The notes beneath the pieces were generated by a model. The model was not told the origin of the DNA. It worked only from the letters and a program-made list of their open reading frames with translations, and made no database searches. DNA of 64,000 bases, taken from assembly GCF_000812665.2 (NCBI RefSeq), contig NZ_CP014327.1:62001-126000 (forward strand), read 5' to 3'. Below, piece after piece: positions 26,814-36,090 of the stretch (positions within the stretch are counted from its first letter, which is position 1; each line of letters starts with the position of its first letter). The DNA is from Falsihalocynthiibacter arcticus. Lineage in GTDB: Bacteria; Pseudomonadota; Alphaproteobacteria; Rhodobacterales; Rhodobacteraceae. The translations under genes were made by a program, and so were the position numbers.

Positions 26814-27358
26814 TAACTCATTTTTGACAGCTTACTTTGCAGTTCCGCCAACTGTTTCTTGATGTCAGCCAGATCACTATCGCTACTCGCGGTGTCTTTT
26901 GAGGCTGGCTGCTCAGATGTAGGCGCGGTCCATCCGCCGGTCATGGTCTTCAAAAACGCTTCCTGTTGAGCCTTTAGCGCGTCAAGACCAGGGATGCCGG
27001 CCAAAGGACTGGGAAAGCCGCCCATAACTTTGGTCTGGCTCTCGCGGAGCATTTCAAAGCTGGCAGAGAGAAAGTCAGGGACAACGCTGCCTGCTTGGTT
27101 TGTATAGCTACGCACCAAATCCATGAGGACATTGACGGGCAATACATTGTCACCACGGCTTTCTCTCTCCGCAATAATCTGTAGAAGATATTGCCGTGTC
27201 AGATCGTCGCCGCTTTTTAGGTCAATAATCTGGACCTCACGCCCTGTGCGGATAAAGCCTGCGATGTCTTCAAGAGTGACGTAATCGCTGGTCTCGGTAT
27301 TATAAAGACGGCGGCTGGCATAACGTTTGATAAGTAGTGTTTTTTCGGCTTCGCTCAC
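26813..27358 (-). CDS. phaR: Polyhydroxyalkanoate synthesis repressor PhaR
   Basis: The GTG at 27358 follows AAGGGG by 6 bp and gives MSEAEKTLLIKRYASRRLYN, the family start. The 181-residue protein has the PHB/PHA-accumulation DNA-binding domain (RRLYNTETSDYVTLEDIAGF, then VQIIDLKSGDDLTRQYLLQI) and a PHB-binding region plus a C-terminal coiled coil. PhaR represses phaP and itself until it is titrated by PHB granules. The stop TAA uses the TA target duplication of the adjacent IS630 element. A PhaR operator lies 16 bp upstream of the start. Confidence 0.92.
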   Translation of the reverse strand: MSEAEKTLLIKRYASRRLYNTETSDYVTLEDIAGFIRTGREVQIIDLKSGDDLTRQYLLQIIAERESRGDNVLPVNVLMDLVRSYTNQAGSVVPDFLSASFEMLRESQTKVMGGFPSPLAGIPGLDALKAQQEAFLKTMTGGWTAPTSEQPASKDTASSDSDLADIKKQLAELQSKLSKMS

Positions 27359-27370
27359 AGGGATCCCCTT

Positions 27371-27387
27371 CTTCTGCAATGCAGAAG
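27371..27387 (-). promoter_or_regulatory. PhaR operator at phaR (autoregulation)
   Basis: CTTCTGCAATGCAGAAG is a perfect palindrome containing CTGC-N3-GCAG, the core known for Paracoccus PhaR. It lies 13 bp before the GTG start. Confidence 0.75.
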
Positions 27388-27413
27388 GATTGCGCATGCG
27401 CAGAAGGAAAGCA

Positions 27414-27450
27414 ACAAAAAGAAAGGCGAGACCCGAGAGGATCTCGCCTT
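27414..27450 (-). terminator. Rho-independent terminator behind phaP
   Basis: AAGGCGAGA and TCTCGCCTT form a perfect 9-bp stem. On the minus strand it is followed by TCTTTTTG. It separates phaP from phaR. Confidence 0.88.
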
Positions 27451-27502
27451 AAGAGGAAGCGCGGGAGGGAGGGAGGAGGAGACCCGCGGTTAGAACCTCA
27501 AA

Positions 27503-27943
27503 TTACTTCGTGGCCGCTTTTGCAGCTTTCGTAACGTCTGCGGTTGCTTTGTTAACAGCAGCGTTTGTTTCTTCAGTGATGTCTTTGCCAGCAGCAAGCA
27601 TCAGTTCAACGGTTTCAGCTTGAACTTTTTTCGCAATTTCAGCGAAAGCGGCCAAGTTTTCAGAAGCCATCTCAGCAGTTGAAGAAGCGAATTCTGTCAA
27701 TGCTTTGCTATAATCAGCTGGCTCAGTTTTAACTGCAGAAACTGCAGAAAGTTTCGCAAGTGTTTCTTTTGTCCATTTTGTGGAAATCTCGTTAGATTTC
27801 TCAGCAGCTGTCAAAGCTACTTTGGACATTTTGTCGCCAAGGGCGGCGGAATTTTTGAACGCGCCTTCAAATGCAGTTGTGTCTACTGGGAATGCGCCAA
27901 CCATGTCTTGCATGATCTTGGTGAAATCTTGTGCTTGTGTCAT
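27503..27943 (-). CDS. phaP: Phasin (PHA granule-associated protein)
   Basis: The start at 27943 (MTQAQDFTKIMQDM) follows TTAGGAGCG by 4-5 bp; an upstream extension of the frame covers the operator region and is not coding. The 146-residue protein is helical, Ala/Lys/Glu-rich and amphipathic (Phasin_2 type), with repeats such as AFAEIAKKVQAETVEL. Phasins coat PHB granules and control their size and number. Two PhaR sites lie 65-105 bp upstream, as expected for the best-known PhaR target. Confidence 0.92.
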   Translation of the reverse strand: MTQAQDFTKIMQDMVGAFPVDTTAFEGAFKNSAALGDKMSKVALTAAEKSNEISTKWTKETLAKLSAVSAVKTEPADYSKALTEFASSTAEMASENLAAFAEIAKKVQAETVELMLAAGKDITEETNAAVNKATADVTKAAKAATK

Positions 27944-28007
27944 GTGTTCGCTCCTAAGTGCAGGCGGGAAGTTCCGCTGAATTTCTCTTGTACAAACAAT
28001 ATGCATA

Positions 28008-28047
28008 CTGCATCGCGGCATTTCAAGCTTTTTATGCTGCATCGCAG
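28008..28047 (-). promoter_or_regulatory. Tandem PhaR operators upstream of phaP
   Basis: CTGC-ATC-GCAG at 28037-28047 is an exact match and CTGC-ATC-GCGG at 28008-28018 has one mismatch to CTGC-N3/4-GCAG. They are 29 bp apart centre to centre, in the phaP upstream region. Confidence 0.72.
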
Positions 28048-28072
28048 CATTATTATTCAATACCCTTATAAA

Positions 28073-29893
28073 TCAATCACTTATTGGTGCCAAAACATAG
28101 GTTCCAGGAGCAGGGCAAAGCTCTGGATAGCCCGAATCACCGGGAATTCGCGCCGGAACCTGCCCGCCTGAGTGTTCAGACAGCCATTTTCCCCATCGTT
28201 CCCACCATGAGCCCTCATGAAACTCTGCGCCTTCTTTCCACGCATCTGCGGTAAGCGTCATGTCCTCATTGGTATAATGGCCGTATTTTTTCTTGCTGGG
28301 CGGATTCACGATCCCAGCGATATGGCCACTTTCAGACAGAATAAAGGTTTTCGATTTACTCTTGAACTGACTCACGCCGCGATACGAGGAGGTCCAAGCC
28401 GCGATATGGTCGGTCTCACAGGCGATAGCACAAACGGGCACGTCCACATCTTTAATCGAGAGCACCTCGCCCTCCATTTCATAGATTCCGCGCGCGAAGT
28501 GATTTTCTTGACAAAGGTTACGCAGATATTCGACCGTCATCTGGCCCGGAAGGTTCGTTCCGTCGCCGTTCCAATAGAGAAGGTCAAACGCTGGCGGCGC
28601 CTCCCCCATCATATAATTCCGAATAGCGGGCGCATAGATCAGGTCATTGGAGCGCAAATACGAAAAGGTCTTAGACATGAAGAGCGAGTCCAAAACACCC
28701 GTCTCAGCGACTTCGCGTTCAATCCCACCAACAAAGCCTTCGTCCAAAAACACGCCAACTTCGCCCTGATCCGAGAAATCCGTTAGCGTGGTAAAGAAGG
28801 TCGCTGATTTTATCGATTTGTCCCCCGCCTTTTTCATCTTCGAAAGTGTTAGCGACAAAGTCGTTCCGGCGATGCAATAGCCCACAACATTGACGCTCTT
28901 TTCCTTGGTAATCTTTTTGACCGTCGCGATGGCCTCAAGGTACCCCTCATTCACATAATCCGCCAATCCCACATCCTTATAGGAGGCGTTCGGGTTGACC
29001 CAAGAGACGACAAACAGGGTAAACCCTTGTTCTGTAATCCAATTTATCAAACTATTCTGGGTCTTGAGGTCCAAAATATAGAATTTATTGATCCACGGCG
29101 GAAAGATAATCAACGGAGTCTTATAGACGGTTTCGGTTTGGGGGGCATATTGCACAAGTTCAAACATGCGATTGCGAAAGACGACCGATCCTTTGCTCGT
29201 CCCAAGATTTTCACCAACTTTAAAGGCCTTTTTGTCGGCCAAAGTTACCAAAAGCTCGCCATCATTGGCTTCAATATCGCGCACAAGGTTTTCCAGCCCA
29301 TCCACCAAGGATTGCCCCTCGGTCTCGGCTGCTTTGGCCAGCGCCGTCGGGTTTGTCCCAAGGAAATTATTGGGCGAAAACATATCCACAATCTGGCGAC
29401 TAAAGTAATCGACTCGCTTTTTATCTGACGGATCTAGCCCGTCAAGGTCCGCCACGGCCTGCGAAACAGCATCGCTGCCCATCAAATATTGTTGCTTAAT
29501 ATAATTGAAATACGGATGCGTATCCCACGCGGGGTCTGCAAATCGACGATCGGTAGGCCCAGAATCTTTGGGCGCCTCAATTTTACCTTCGCTCAAAGTA
29601 TGCTGCGCATCCACGTAATGCTTAAGCGACTTCCCCCAATAAGCAACCTGATGCTCGACCATTTTTGACGGATTATTTACCATTTCGGCCATATAAGCGG
29701 CAGCGGCCTTCATGAAGAGGTCGCTACTTGGGCCTTGGAGGTTGGGATCAATTTTACGTTTTTTCGAAAGGGCGGCGACAAGGCGCGCCGAAAGCGCCTC
29801 CACCTTAGCCAGATTCTCTGACAGACGTTCAGATGTCACATTTCCGTTTGAATCTGAGGATTTTTCGTCGGAATCGTTCTGATTGGTTGTCAT
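28073..29893 (-). CDS. phaC: Class I poly(3-hydroxyalkanoate) synthase PhaC
   Basis: The 606-residue protein has the PhaC N-terminal domain (WGKSLKHYVDAQHTL, FADPAWDTHPYFNYIKQQYL) and an alpha/beta-hydrolase core with lipase-like box GYCIAGTT, whose Cys (about residue 343) is the polymerising nucleophile. Catalytic Asp (CETDHIAAW) and His (SESGHIAGIVNPP) follow. It polymerises 3-hydroxybutyryl-CoA on the granule surface. It is followed downstream by phaP and phaR and is divergent from phaZ. Confidence 0.96.
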   Translation of the reverse strand: MTTNQNDSDEKSSDSNGNVTSERLSENLAKVEALSARLVAALSKKRKIDPNLQGPSSDLFMKAAAAYMAEMVNNPSKMVEHQVAYWGKSLKHYVDAQHTLSEGKIEAPKDSGPTDRRFADPAWDTHPYFNYIKQQYLMGSDAVSQAVADLDGLDPSDKKRVDYFSRQIVDMFSPNNFLGTNPTALAKAAETEGQSLVDGLENLVRDIEANDGELLVTLADKKAFKVGENLGTSKGSVVFRNRMFELVQYAPQTETVYKTPLIIFPPWINKFYILDLKTQNSLINWITEQGFTLFVVSWVNPNASYKDVGLADYVNEGYLEAIATVKKITKEKSVNVVGYCIAGTTLSLTLSKMKKAGDKSIKSATFFTTLTDFSDQGEVGVFLDEGFVGGIEREVAETGVLDSLFMSKTFSYLRSNDLIYAPAIRNYMMGEAPPAFDLLYWNGDGTNLPGQMTVEYLRNLCQENHFARGIYEMEGEVLSIKDVDVPVCAIACETDHIAAWTSSYRGVSQFKSKSKTFILSESGHIAGIVNPPSKKKYGHYTNEDMTLTADAWKEGAEFHEGSWWERWGKWLSEHSGGQVPARIPGDSGYPELCPAPGTYVLAPISD

Positions 29894-29917
29894 ATGATTT
29901 TTTCTACCCTAATCTTT

Positions 29918-29929
29918 CTGCAAGTGCAG
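29918..29929 (+). promoter_or_regulatory. PhaR operator between phaC and phaZ
   Basis: CTGC-AAGT-GCAG is an exact CTGC-N4-GCAG match in the 106-bp divergent region, 25 bp upstream of phaC and 71 bp upstream of phaZ. It could control both. Two further GTGCAG half sites lie at 29935 and 29947. Confidence 0.68.
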
Positions 29930-29999
29930 CATAGTGCAGGACGCGCGTGCAGCACAAATCAAGCTTAGCCTGAGAAATCAGCGCTGTGAAGGAGCGAAT

Positions 30000-31298
30000 A
30001 TGCGGTATATGGCCACCTATGACATGATGGAAACAATGCGCAATACCAACGAGTGGTTGGGCGCATCTGCAAAAGCCGTCGCTGCCTTCCCTGCCATGGG
30101 CCTTGTTCCCAACCCGTTTTTGCAATGGATAGGCGCATGGGGCGACGTCACAGAGCGTAGTTTCGCCCGTATGGCGGTCAAGCCAGACTGGGGCATTCAT
30201 TCGATTCCTGCCGAGGACGGATGCGATCATTTGGTCTCAGTTGAATCCGTTTTCTCGCGTCCTTTTGGCGATTTGATCAAGTTTAACGTGCAAGGCCGTC
30301 CCGAAAAGGCGCGCAAAATCTTGTTGGTCGCTCCGATGTCCGGCCACTACGCAACCCTTTTGCGCAGCACCGTCGCGAGCCTTCTTCCAGACGCCGAAAT
30401 CTATATCACCGACTGGCACAATGCGCGGGACATTCCCGTCTCCGAAGGCAAGTTTGATATTGAAGATTACACCCTTTACCTCGTTGATTTTATGCGAGAA
30501 ATTGGACCAGAAGCCAATGTGATTGCCGTTTGTCAACCCGCGCCCCTAGCGCTCGCGGCGACAGCCTACCTCGCAGAGCTCGATCCGTCCGCACAACCCC
30601 GCACCCTGACGCTCATCGGTGGGCCAATCGACCCCGATGCCGCTGCAACCGACGTTACCGACTTTGGTCGCCGTGTCACAATGGGCCAACTCGAAAAAAC
30701 CGCGATTCAACGCGTTGGATTCAAATTCAAAGGCGTCGGACGCATGGTCTATCCGGGCCTACTGCAACTCGCGTCTTTTGTATCGATGAACAGCGAGCGC
30801 CACTCAGAAGCTTTCAAAAATCAAATCACCCGCGTCTCAAAAGGCGAAGCTGGCGACCATGATGCGCACAACCGTTTCTATGACGAATATCTTGCCGTGA
30901 TGGACATGACAGCCGAGTTCTACCTCTCGACTGTCGAGCGGATTTTCAAAGACGGCGAAATCGCAAAGAATCAGTTCGTTGTTAACGGTACGCCCATCGA
31001 TATCGGAAAAATCACTTCGGTTGCGGTCAAAACCGTCGAGGGGGCAAACGACGATATTTCGGCACCGGGCCAATGCGTGGCCGCGCTCGACTTGTTGACC
31101 GGCCTGCCTGATAGCAAAAAAGCTAGTCACCTTGAACCTGGCGCGGGACACTTTGGTATTTTCGCAGGCAAAAGCTGGCGCAACAATATCCGCCCGCTTG
31201 TCCTTGATTTCATCGATGCGAATGCAAAACCCGAAACGCCAAAAGCTGCTGAGAAACCTGTACAAAAATCTGCAACGGTGACCAAACTCAAAGCCTAA
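30000..31298 (+). CDS. phaZ: Intracellular PHA depolymerase PhaZ
   Basis: ATG 30000 follows AAGGAG by 5 bp. The 432-residue protein is a PHB_depolymerase domain protein with nucleophilic Cys178 in VCQPAPLA, the Cys-type lipase box of intracellular depolymerases (PhaZ1), and conserved LLVAPMSGHYATLLR upstream. A His in EPGAGHFGIFAGKSWR completes the triad. It mobilises stored PHB. It is divergent from phaC, so synthesis and degradation share a regulatory region. The C-terminal tail is Lys/Ala/Pro-rich. Confidence 0.94.
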   Translation: MRYMATYDMMETMRNTNEWLGASAKAVAAFPAMGLVPNPFLQWIGAWGDVTERSFARMAVKPDWGIHSIPAEDGCDHLVSVESVFSRPFGDLIKFNVQGRPEKARKILLVAPMSGHYATLLRSTVASLLPDAEIYITDWHNARDIPVSEGKFDIEDYTLYLVDFMREIGPEANVIAVCQPAPLALAATAYLAELDPSAQPRTLTLIGGPIDPDAAATDVTDFGRRVTMGQLEKTAIQRVGFKFKGVGRMVYPGLLQLASFVSMNSERHSEAFKNQITRVSKGEAGDHDAHNRFYDEYLAVMDMTAEFYLSTVERIFKDGEIAKNQFVVNGTPIDIGKITSVAVKTVEGANDDISAPGQCVAALDLLTGLPDSKKASHLEPGAGHFGIFAGKSWRNNIRPLVLDFIDANAKPETPKAAEKPVQKSATVTKLKA

Positions 31299-31933
31299 TC
31301 CGGCAAATCTAGCCCGCGAAATATCGGGAAATCAAAATACCGTGCTGCGCGCACCGCTTGCTCCTCGGATGGCGCATCCCCCGCGCGCAGCACAACAGAA
31401 TTCCCGCCAATCCACCCGCGAATATCCCGCTTTGGCACCTCGCTAAACGTAAGATTGAACGCCGCGAGTTTTGGAAAAAACCGAATTTCGGAATAGGGCA
31501 AATGATCGTGCAACCACCACGCCAGATCATGCCAATTCCTTCCCTTCTCATATCGGTCCGCAAACCACGGAATCACGATGCACGCACAGGCTCCCATGGC
31601 GCCGCGTGGATCTTTCCTGTCCCAAATATGCCCGCCAAAATCCACGTCATTTCTGGCGCAGTTCAGCGCGTTCTCATTGCCAAACCGGTTCAAATCCGCC
31701 GCCCGAAATCCTGAACGCACAGAGATCGAACCAAAAGTTTCCTGAAGCGGATCAAGCAGTTGCGTACAAAGCGCACGCCCCGCCGCAATCGCCAGTTCCG
31801 GATTGTCAGGGATATTGGAAAACCCGTGCACTGCGCCGATTTCCGAATACAGAAAATCGCGCATGAAGAAATACTTGGATAACCGCGTGCGCCCGAAGGC
31901 TTCAAGCCCCCGCATGCTCGCGGGTTTACGCAT
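31295..31933 (-). CDS. Peptidase-M15-like protein, function uncertain
   Basis: The 212-residue protein contains SISVRSGFRAADLNRFGN, NDVDFGGHIWDRKD and HDLAWWLHDHLPYSEIRFFP. The spacing of SVRSGFR, GHxWD and the late HDHLP is reminiscent of the zinc ligands of D-Ala-D-Ala-type M15 peptidases, and I recall similar Rhodobacteraceae proteins annotated that way. No signal peptide is evident, which argues against a periplasmic murein role. Its end overlaps the phaZ stop (tail-to-tail, 4 bp), and its ATG directly follows the stop of the VOC gene. Confidence 0.7.
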   Translation of the reverse strand: MRKPASMRGLEAFGRTRLSKYFFMRDFLYSEIGAVHGFSNIPDNPELAIAAGRALCTQLLDPLQETFGSISVRSGFRAADLNRFGNENALNCARNDVDFGGHIWDRKDPRGAMGACACIVIPWFADRYEKGRNWHDLAWWLHDHLPYSEIRFFPKLAAFNLTFSEVPKRDIRGWIGGNSVVLRAGDAPSEEQAVRAARYFDFPIFRGLDLPD

Positions 31934-32365
31934 CTATTTCACGCCGTTCCATTGGAATTCGCCCTTTGGCCCCAGCGGTGAAAACGGGTTATGCGCAATT
32001 TCCCACACATGCCCGTCTGGATCGGCGAAAAACCCGTGGTGTCCGCCCCAAAACACATCAACTGCGGGCTTTAACACCGTCCCACCGGCCTGTTTTGCCC
32101 GTTCCAGTAACGGCGCGACATCTTCTTTTTGGGGCACATTATGGCCGAATATCACCCCGCTAAAACCGCCGACATCCGCAACCGGAATGCCGAGATCATC
32201 GGCCAAAGCCGCCCTCGGATACAACCCAAGCGTCTGGCCAATCAGGTCAAATGCAATGACCCCATCCGGACTTTCCACCTGCGCCCATCCCAGACCTTCA
32301 TAAAACGCCGCCGAAGCATCCATATCGGCCACGCCAAGCGTTATTAAACTTACCCATTGATCCAT
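31934..32365 (-). CDS. VOC-family (glyoxalase/dioxygenase fold) protein
   Basis: The 143-residue protein has two beta-alpha-beta-beta-beta modules (WVSLITLGVADMDASAAFYE at the start; FADPDGHVWEIAHNP at the end). Few metal ligands are conserved, so the enzymatic activity is open. The stop codon TAG is directly followed by the ATG of the M15-like gene, and the hydrolase gene lies 12 bp upstream, so the three genes form an operon. Confidence 0.88.
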   Translation of the reverse strand: MDQWVSLITLGVADMDASAAFYEGLGWAQVESPDGVIAFDLIGQTLGLYPRAALADDLGIPVADVGGFSGVIFGHNVPQKEDVAPLLERAKQAGGTVLKPAVDVFWGGHHGFFADPDGHVWEIAHNPFSPLGPKGEFQWNGVK

Positions 32366-32377
32366 TTTTTCAGCCTT

Positions 32378-33136
32378 TCAAAATTTCGCCCGTGCGATGA
32401 CCTTCTCACAGGTCTTTGTTATCAGGTTTAGGCATTCAGGCGTCGAGAAGCGGTGATCGGCCCCCTTGACCAGCGTCAGGCGGACATCACCGCCCTCAAC
32501 ATGTTCCAAAAGGCGCATCGCCACCGAAGTATCCACATCCGCATCGGCAGTTCCCTGCAAAAATCGCGTGGGAAATGGCAGAGAAAGCGGGCTGCGCAGC
32601 ACGAGGTTTTCGCGCCCATCCTCGATCAGCTTCCGCGTGATAATATACGGCCCGTCGCCATATTCGCTGGGCAAGGCAACCCGCCCCGTTTCGGCCATTT
32701 CCACCTTTTGTACCGCGTCAAATCCGCCCCACATGCTATCCTCGGTAAAATCGGGCGCAGCGGCAATTCCCACCAGTCCGGCGACTTTTTCGGGCATCGC
32801 GCGCGCCACAAGAAGCGCCATCCAGCCCCCCATCGACGAGCCAACCAAGATCTGTGGCCCTTCGGTCAATGTGCTAATAGCGGCCTGTGCGTCTGCGGCC
32901 CATTCTCCGATGCAACCGTTGGTAAATACCCCCGAACTCTCGCCATGCCCCGAATAATCAAACCGCAAAAAGGCGCGGCCAGTTTTCTTGGCCCACTCCT
33001 CAAGGTACACAGCCTTGGTGCCGCCCATATCCGACATGAATCCGCCCAAAAACACCACACCTGGTCCCTTGCCCTCCGTAAGGTGGTAGGCAATTTTGCG
33101 CCCTGTCTCGGTGGTTAAAAACTGTGGGTCTGTCAT
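32378..33136 (-). CDS. Alpha/beta-hydrolase
   Basis: The start at 33136 (MTDPQFLTTETGRKIAYHL) follows TTGGAGCC; the frame extends to 33298 but that region looks non-coding. The 252-residue protein has the oxyanion-region GGFMSDMGG, nucleophile elbow GSSMGGW (Ser), acid near DADVDTS and catalytic His in KGADHRFSTPE. It resembles esterases/acyl-protein thioesterase-type hydrolases of the BAAT/X-Pro group; the substrate is unknown. First gene of a three-gene unit, divergent from thrS. Confidence 0.88.
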   Translation of the reverse strand: MTDPQFLTTETGRKIAYHLTEGKGPGVVFLGGFMSDMGGTKAVYLEEWAKKTGRAFLRFDYSGHGESSGVFTNGCIGEWAADAQAAISTLTEGPQILVGSSMGGWMALLVARAMPEKVAGLVGIAAAPDFTEDSMWGGFDAVQKVEMAETGRVALPSEYGDGPYIITRKLIEDGRENLVLRSPLSLPFPTRFLQGTADADVDTSVAMRLLEHVEGGDVRLTLVKGADHRFSTPECLNLITKTCEKVIARAKF

Positions 33137-33339
33137 GTCTTGGCTCCAAAATATTGCCGATGTTTGACCGCCACAGTGCGGTCCAGCGCCCCGAGTTTCA
33201 AGTCTTTCATTCTCCTTGCGATCCGGACCACAGTCCATAAATCCGCGTTGACTTTCCCCGCCCCGCGCGGCAAAACACGCACGAACATATACCCGCAACC
33301 GGGCGTTTCGTAGGCGCCAAACTGACGAGGAGCCCCATG

Positions 33340-35289
33340 ATGGCCCAAATCTCCCTTACCCTTCCCGACGGCAGTTCCCGCCAATATGATGCTGGCATTA
33401 CCCCCGCGCAGGTGGCCGAGAGCATTTCCACATCCCTCGCGAAGAAAGCCATTTCCGCGACAGTGAACGGCCAACATTGGGATATGCAATGGCCCATCAA
33501 CGCCGATGCAAGCCTCGCGCTCCACACTATGAAAGACGAGGAACAAGCCGTTGAGCTGATCCGTCATGACTGTGCCCACATCATGGCGCGCGCCGTTCAG
33601 GAGCTTTGGCCAGACGTTAAAGTCACCATCGGCCCCGTGATTAAAAACGGCTGGTATTACGACTTTGACCGCGAAGAAGCCTTCACACCAGAAGACCTCG
33701 AAACCATCGAAAAAAAGATGAAAGAGATCATCAACAAGCGCGAGCCTGTGACCACAGAAATTTGGGAACGTGAACGGGCGGTTGATTTCTATCAGGCCAA
33801 TAATGAGCCTTACAAAGTAGAGCTTATCAACTCCATTCCGGGCGACGAACCCCTGCGCATGTATTGGCACGGCCACTGGCAAGACCTCTGTCGCGGCCCA
33901 CATCTTCAACACACCGGTCAAGTTCCGGGTGACGCATTCAAACTGATGTCCATCGCGGGCGCTTACTGGCGCGGCGACAGTGACCGCGCGATGCTGCAAC
34001 GCATCTACGGCGTGGCGTTCCAAAACAAAGACGGCCTCAAGCAGCACCTCCACATGCTCGAAGAAGCCGCCAAACGCGATCACCGCAAACTTGGCCGCGA
34101 AATGGACCTCTTCCATATGCAGGAAGAAGCACCGGGCCAAGTGTTCTGGCACGCAAACGGCTGGCGCGTCTATACCGAGTTGCAAGACTACATGCGCCGC
34201 AAGCAATATGCCGACGGCTATGTCGAAGTGAACACACCACAAGTGGTGAACCGCAAGCTTTGGGAAGCGTCCGGTCACTGGGAAGCCTATCAAGAACACA
34301 TGTTTATTGTCGAAGTCGACGAGGAACATGCACGCGAAAAAACTGTGAACGCGCTCAAGCCGATGAACTGCCCTTGCCACGTACAAATCTTCAACCAAGG
34401 CATCAAATCCTACCGCGACCTGCCCCTGCGCATGGCGGAATTTGGCTCCTGTAACCGTTATGAACCTTCGGGCGCACTGCACGGTATCATGCGTGTGCGC
34501 GGCTTTACACAAGACGACGGCCATATTTTCTGTACAGAAAACCAGATCGAATCCGAGACCAAAAAATTCGTCGAGTTTCTTTCGCAAATCTACGGTGAGT
34601 TGGGCTTCCACAACTGGCGCATCAAGCTTTCCACCCGTCCAGAAAAGCGCGTCGGATCAGATGAAAGCTGGGACCTCGTTGAAGACGCCCTAGGCAACGC
34701 GTGTAAAGCAGCAGGGTACGAGTTTGAACTCAACCCCGGCGAAGGCGCATTTTACGGCCCGAAACTTGAGTTCGTTTTAACTGACGCCATTGGCCGCGAC
34801 TGGCAATGTGGCACCCTTCAGGTCGATCCAAACATCCCCGAACGCCTCAACGCAACTTACGTCGGCGAAGATGGTGCCAAACACACGCCCTATATGTTGC
34901 ACCGCGCAACCTTGGGCTCGTTTGAGCGTTTCATCGGAATTTTGATCGAAGAGCACGCGGGGAAATTCCCCTTCTGGCTTGCGCCGCGCCAAGTGGTTGT
35001 GGCTTCTATTGTATCCGATGCGGATGAGTTCGTCTTGGAAGCCGTCGCTGCCCTGCAAAAACGCGGCGTGCGCGCCGAGGCCGACATTCGCAACGAGAAG
35101 ATCAACTATAAGGTCCGCGAACACAGCCTTGGCAAAGTGCCCGTCATCCTCGCAATCGGTAAGAAAGAAGTCGAAGACCGCACCGTCACCCTACGCCGCT
35201 TGGGTGAAAAGCAAACAAGGGTCTTAGAGCTTGATCAAGTCGTCGAAGACCTCGCGGTTGAAGCAACACCCCCCGATTTGCGCGACTAA
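33340..35289 (+). CDS. thrS: Threonine-tRNA ligase
   Basis: The roughly 650-residue enzyme has an N-terminal TGS domain ([20 protein letters not shown]), an editing domain with HxxxH-like [17 protein letters not shown] and [13 protein letters not shown], a class II catalytic core ([10 protein letters not shown] with the zinc Cys, [35 protein letters not shown]) and an anticodon-binding domain. It charges tRNA-Thr. ATG 33337 and 33340 are adjacent; AGGAG at 33328-33332 fits the second slightly better. Confidence 0.96.
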   Translation: MAQISLTLPDGSSRQYDAGITPAQVAESISTSLAKKAISATVNGQHWDMQWPINADASLALHTMKDEEQAVELIRHDCAHIMARAVQELWPDVKVTIGPVIKNGWYYDFDREEAFTPEDLETIEKKMKEIINKREPVTTEIWERERAVDFYQANNEPYKVELINSIPGDEPLRMYWHGHWQDLCRGPHLQHTGQVPGDAFKLMSIAGAYWRGDSDRAMLQRIYGVAFQNKDGLKQHLHMLEEAAKRDHRKLGREMDLFHMQEEAPGQVFWHANGWRVYTELQDYMRRKQYADGYVEVNTPQVVNRKLWEASGHWEAYQEHMFIVEVDEEHAREKTVNALKPMNCPCHVQIFNQGIKSYRDLPLRMAEFGSCNRYEPSGALHGIMRVRGFTQDDGHIFCTENQIESETKKFVEFLSQIYGELGFHNWRIKLSTRPEKRVGSDESWDLVEDALGNACKAAGYEFELNPGEGAFYGPKLEFVLTDAIGRDWQCGTLQVDPNIPERLNATYVGEDGAKHTPYMLHRATLGSFERFIGILIEEHAGKFPFWLAPRQVVVASIVSDADEFVLEAVAALQKRGVRAEADIRNEKINYKVREHSLGKVPVILAIGKKEVEDRTVTLRRLGEKQTRVLELDQVVEDLAVEATPPDLRD

Positions 35290-35307
35290 ATCGCTCGCAA
35301 TTTAAGG

Positions 35308-35342
35308 AATGGCTCGGAAACTTCAGTTTTCGGGCCATTTTT
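35308..35342 (+). terminator. Rho-independent terminator behind thrS
   Basis: AATGGCTCGGAAAC and GTTTTCGGGCCATT form a 14-bp stem with two wobble pairs and loop TTCA, followed by a T run. Confidence 0.88.
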
Positions 35343-35684
35343 CATCGCCCTAGGCGCCTGCGCTTTCTGTAACAATCCTCAAGCCGCGCAATTTTAAAAC
35401 AATTTCCACCAGTATTTCGGCGGATTTGTTTCAATACGCCCCCTCATTGGTGAAATATTCGGCGGAGTACCGCGCGCCTCCAAACTTTCGCTTATGCGAC
35501 AATTTGTCGTCAGCCCCTTAAAACTAAGAGGATTTTTCACGCGTACGCTCCCACCCGCCTCCTCGCGATACTTCACGCGCCAGTGAATAACGACGATGTG
35601 AGTGGCCCGTTCCCTCCTGGCTCGCATAGAGTTTACCCAATCGCTTGCTGCGATTTTTATGACAGTTTTTTAAAGGATATCTCA
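35343..35684 (+). other. Gene-free region upstream of the bufferin operon
   Basis: The 342 bp between the thrS terminator and the precursor gene have no credible reading frame. The region is AT-richer than its neighbours and must contain the promoter of the operon. TGTAAC at 35370-35375 and GAATAACG at 35586-35593 resemble ECF-type -35 elements in part, but no convincing partner was found. TAAAGGATA at 35671-35679 is the ribosome binding site for 35685. Confidence 0.5.
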
Positions 35685-35975
35685 ATGTCTACACACTTCA
35701 AAACTCTTGCCGCTGCTGGCGCTGTTGCTGCTGCACTTTCTGCCCACGCTCTTCCTGCTGCTGCCGATGAAGCAAAAGAAAAATGCTTCGGTGTGTCCCT
35801 TGCGGGTCAAAACGACTGCGCAGCCGGTCCTGGCACTACATGTGCGGGCACATCCAAAGTCGACTTCCAAGGCAACGCATGGAAACTTGTCGCTACTGGA
35901 ACTTGCGCAACTATGGACGTTGGCGAAGGCCGTATGGGTTCCCTCGATGCTCTTGAGCGCGACATCCCTGCATAA
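35685..35975 (+). CDS. bufA: Bufferin-type RiPP precursor (DUF2282, BufA1-like)
   Basis: ATG 35685 is placed 6 bp behind AAAGGATA. The 96-residue protein has a signal peptide (about 1-27, cut near AAA-DEA) and a mature part with four Cys (34, 45, 53, 74) in [29 protein letters not shown] and GTCATMD. This is the DUF2282 pattern. DUF2282 proteins are the precursors of bufferins, periplasmic copper-binding peptides in which MNIO enzymes turn core Cys residues into thiooxazoles (known from Caulobacter). The three genes that follow are the expected partners. Predicted role: copper buffering or resistance. Confidence 0.9.
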   Translation: MSTHFKTLAAAGAVAAALSAHALPAAADEAKEKCFGVSLAGQNDCAAGPGTTCAGTSKVDFQGNAWKLVATGTCATMDVGEGRMGSLDALERDIPA

Positions 35976-36090
35976 ATCCTACACGCCTCACCCGTCTGGG
36001 TGGGGCGCATTTTCTCCGAATTACTCGGATTTGGTTCTTAGCCAATTCTGATGTAGGCTACCTAGAATAATTTATGTTCCGGAGGCTCCC

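Noticed and set aside
33133-34611. Long minus-strand open frame (492 codons) opposite thrS
   Set aside because: It is the mirror of a clear thrS gene with strong codon bias, shows no recognisable domain and is rich in Val, Phe, His and Ala as antisense frames are.
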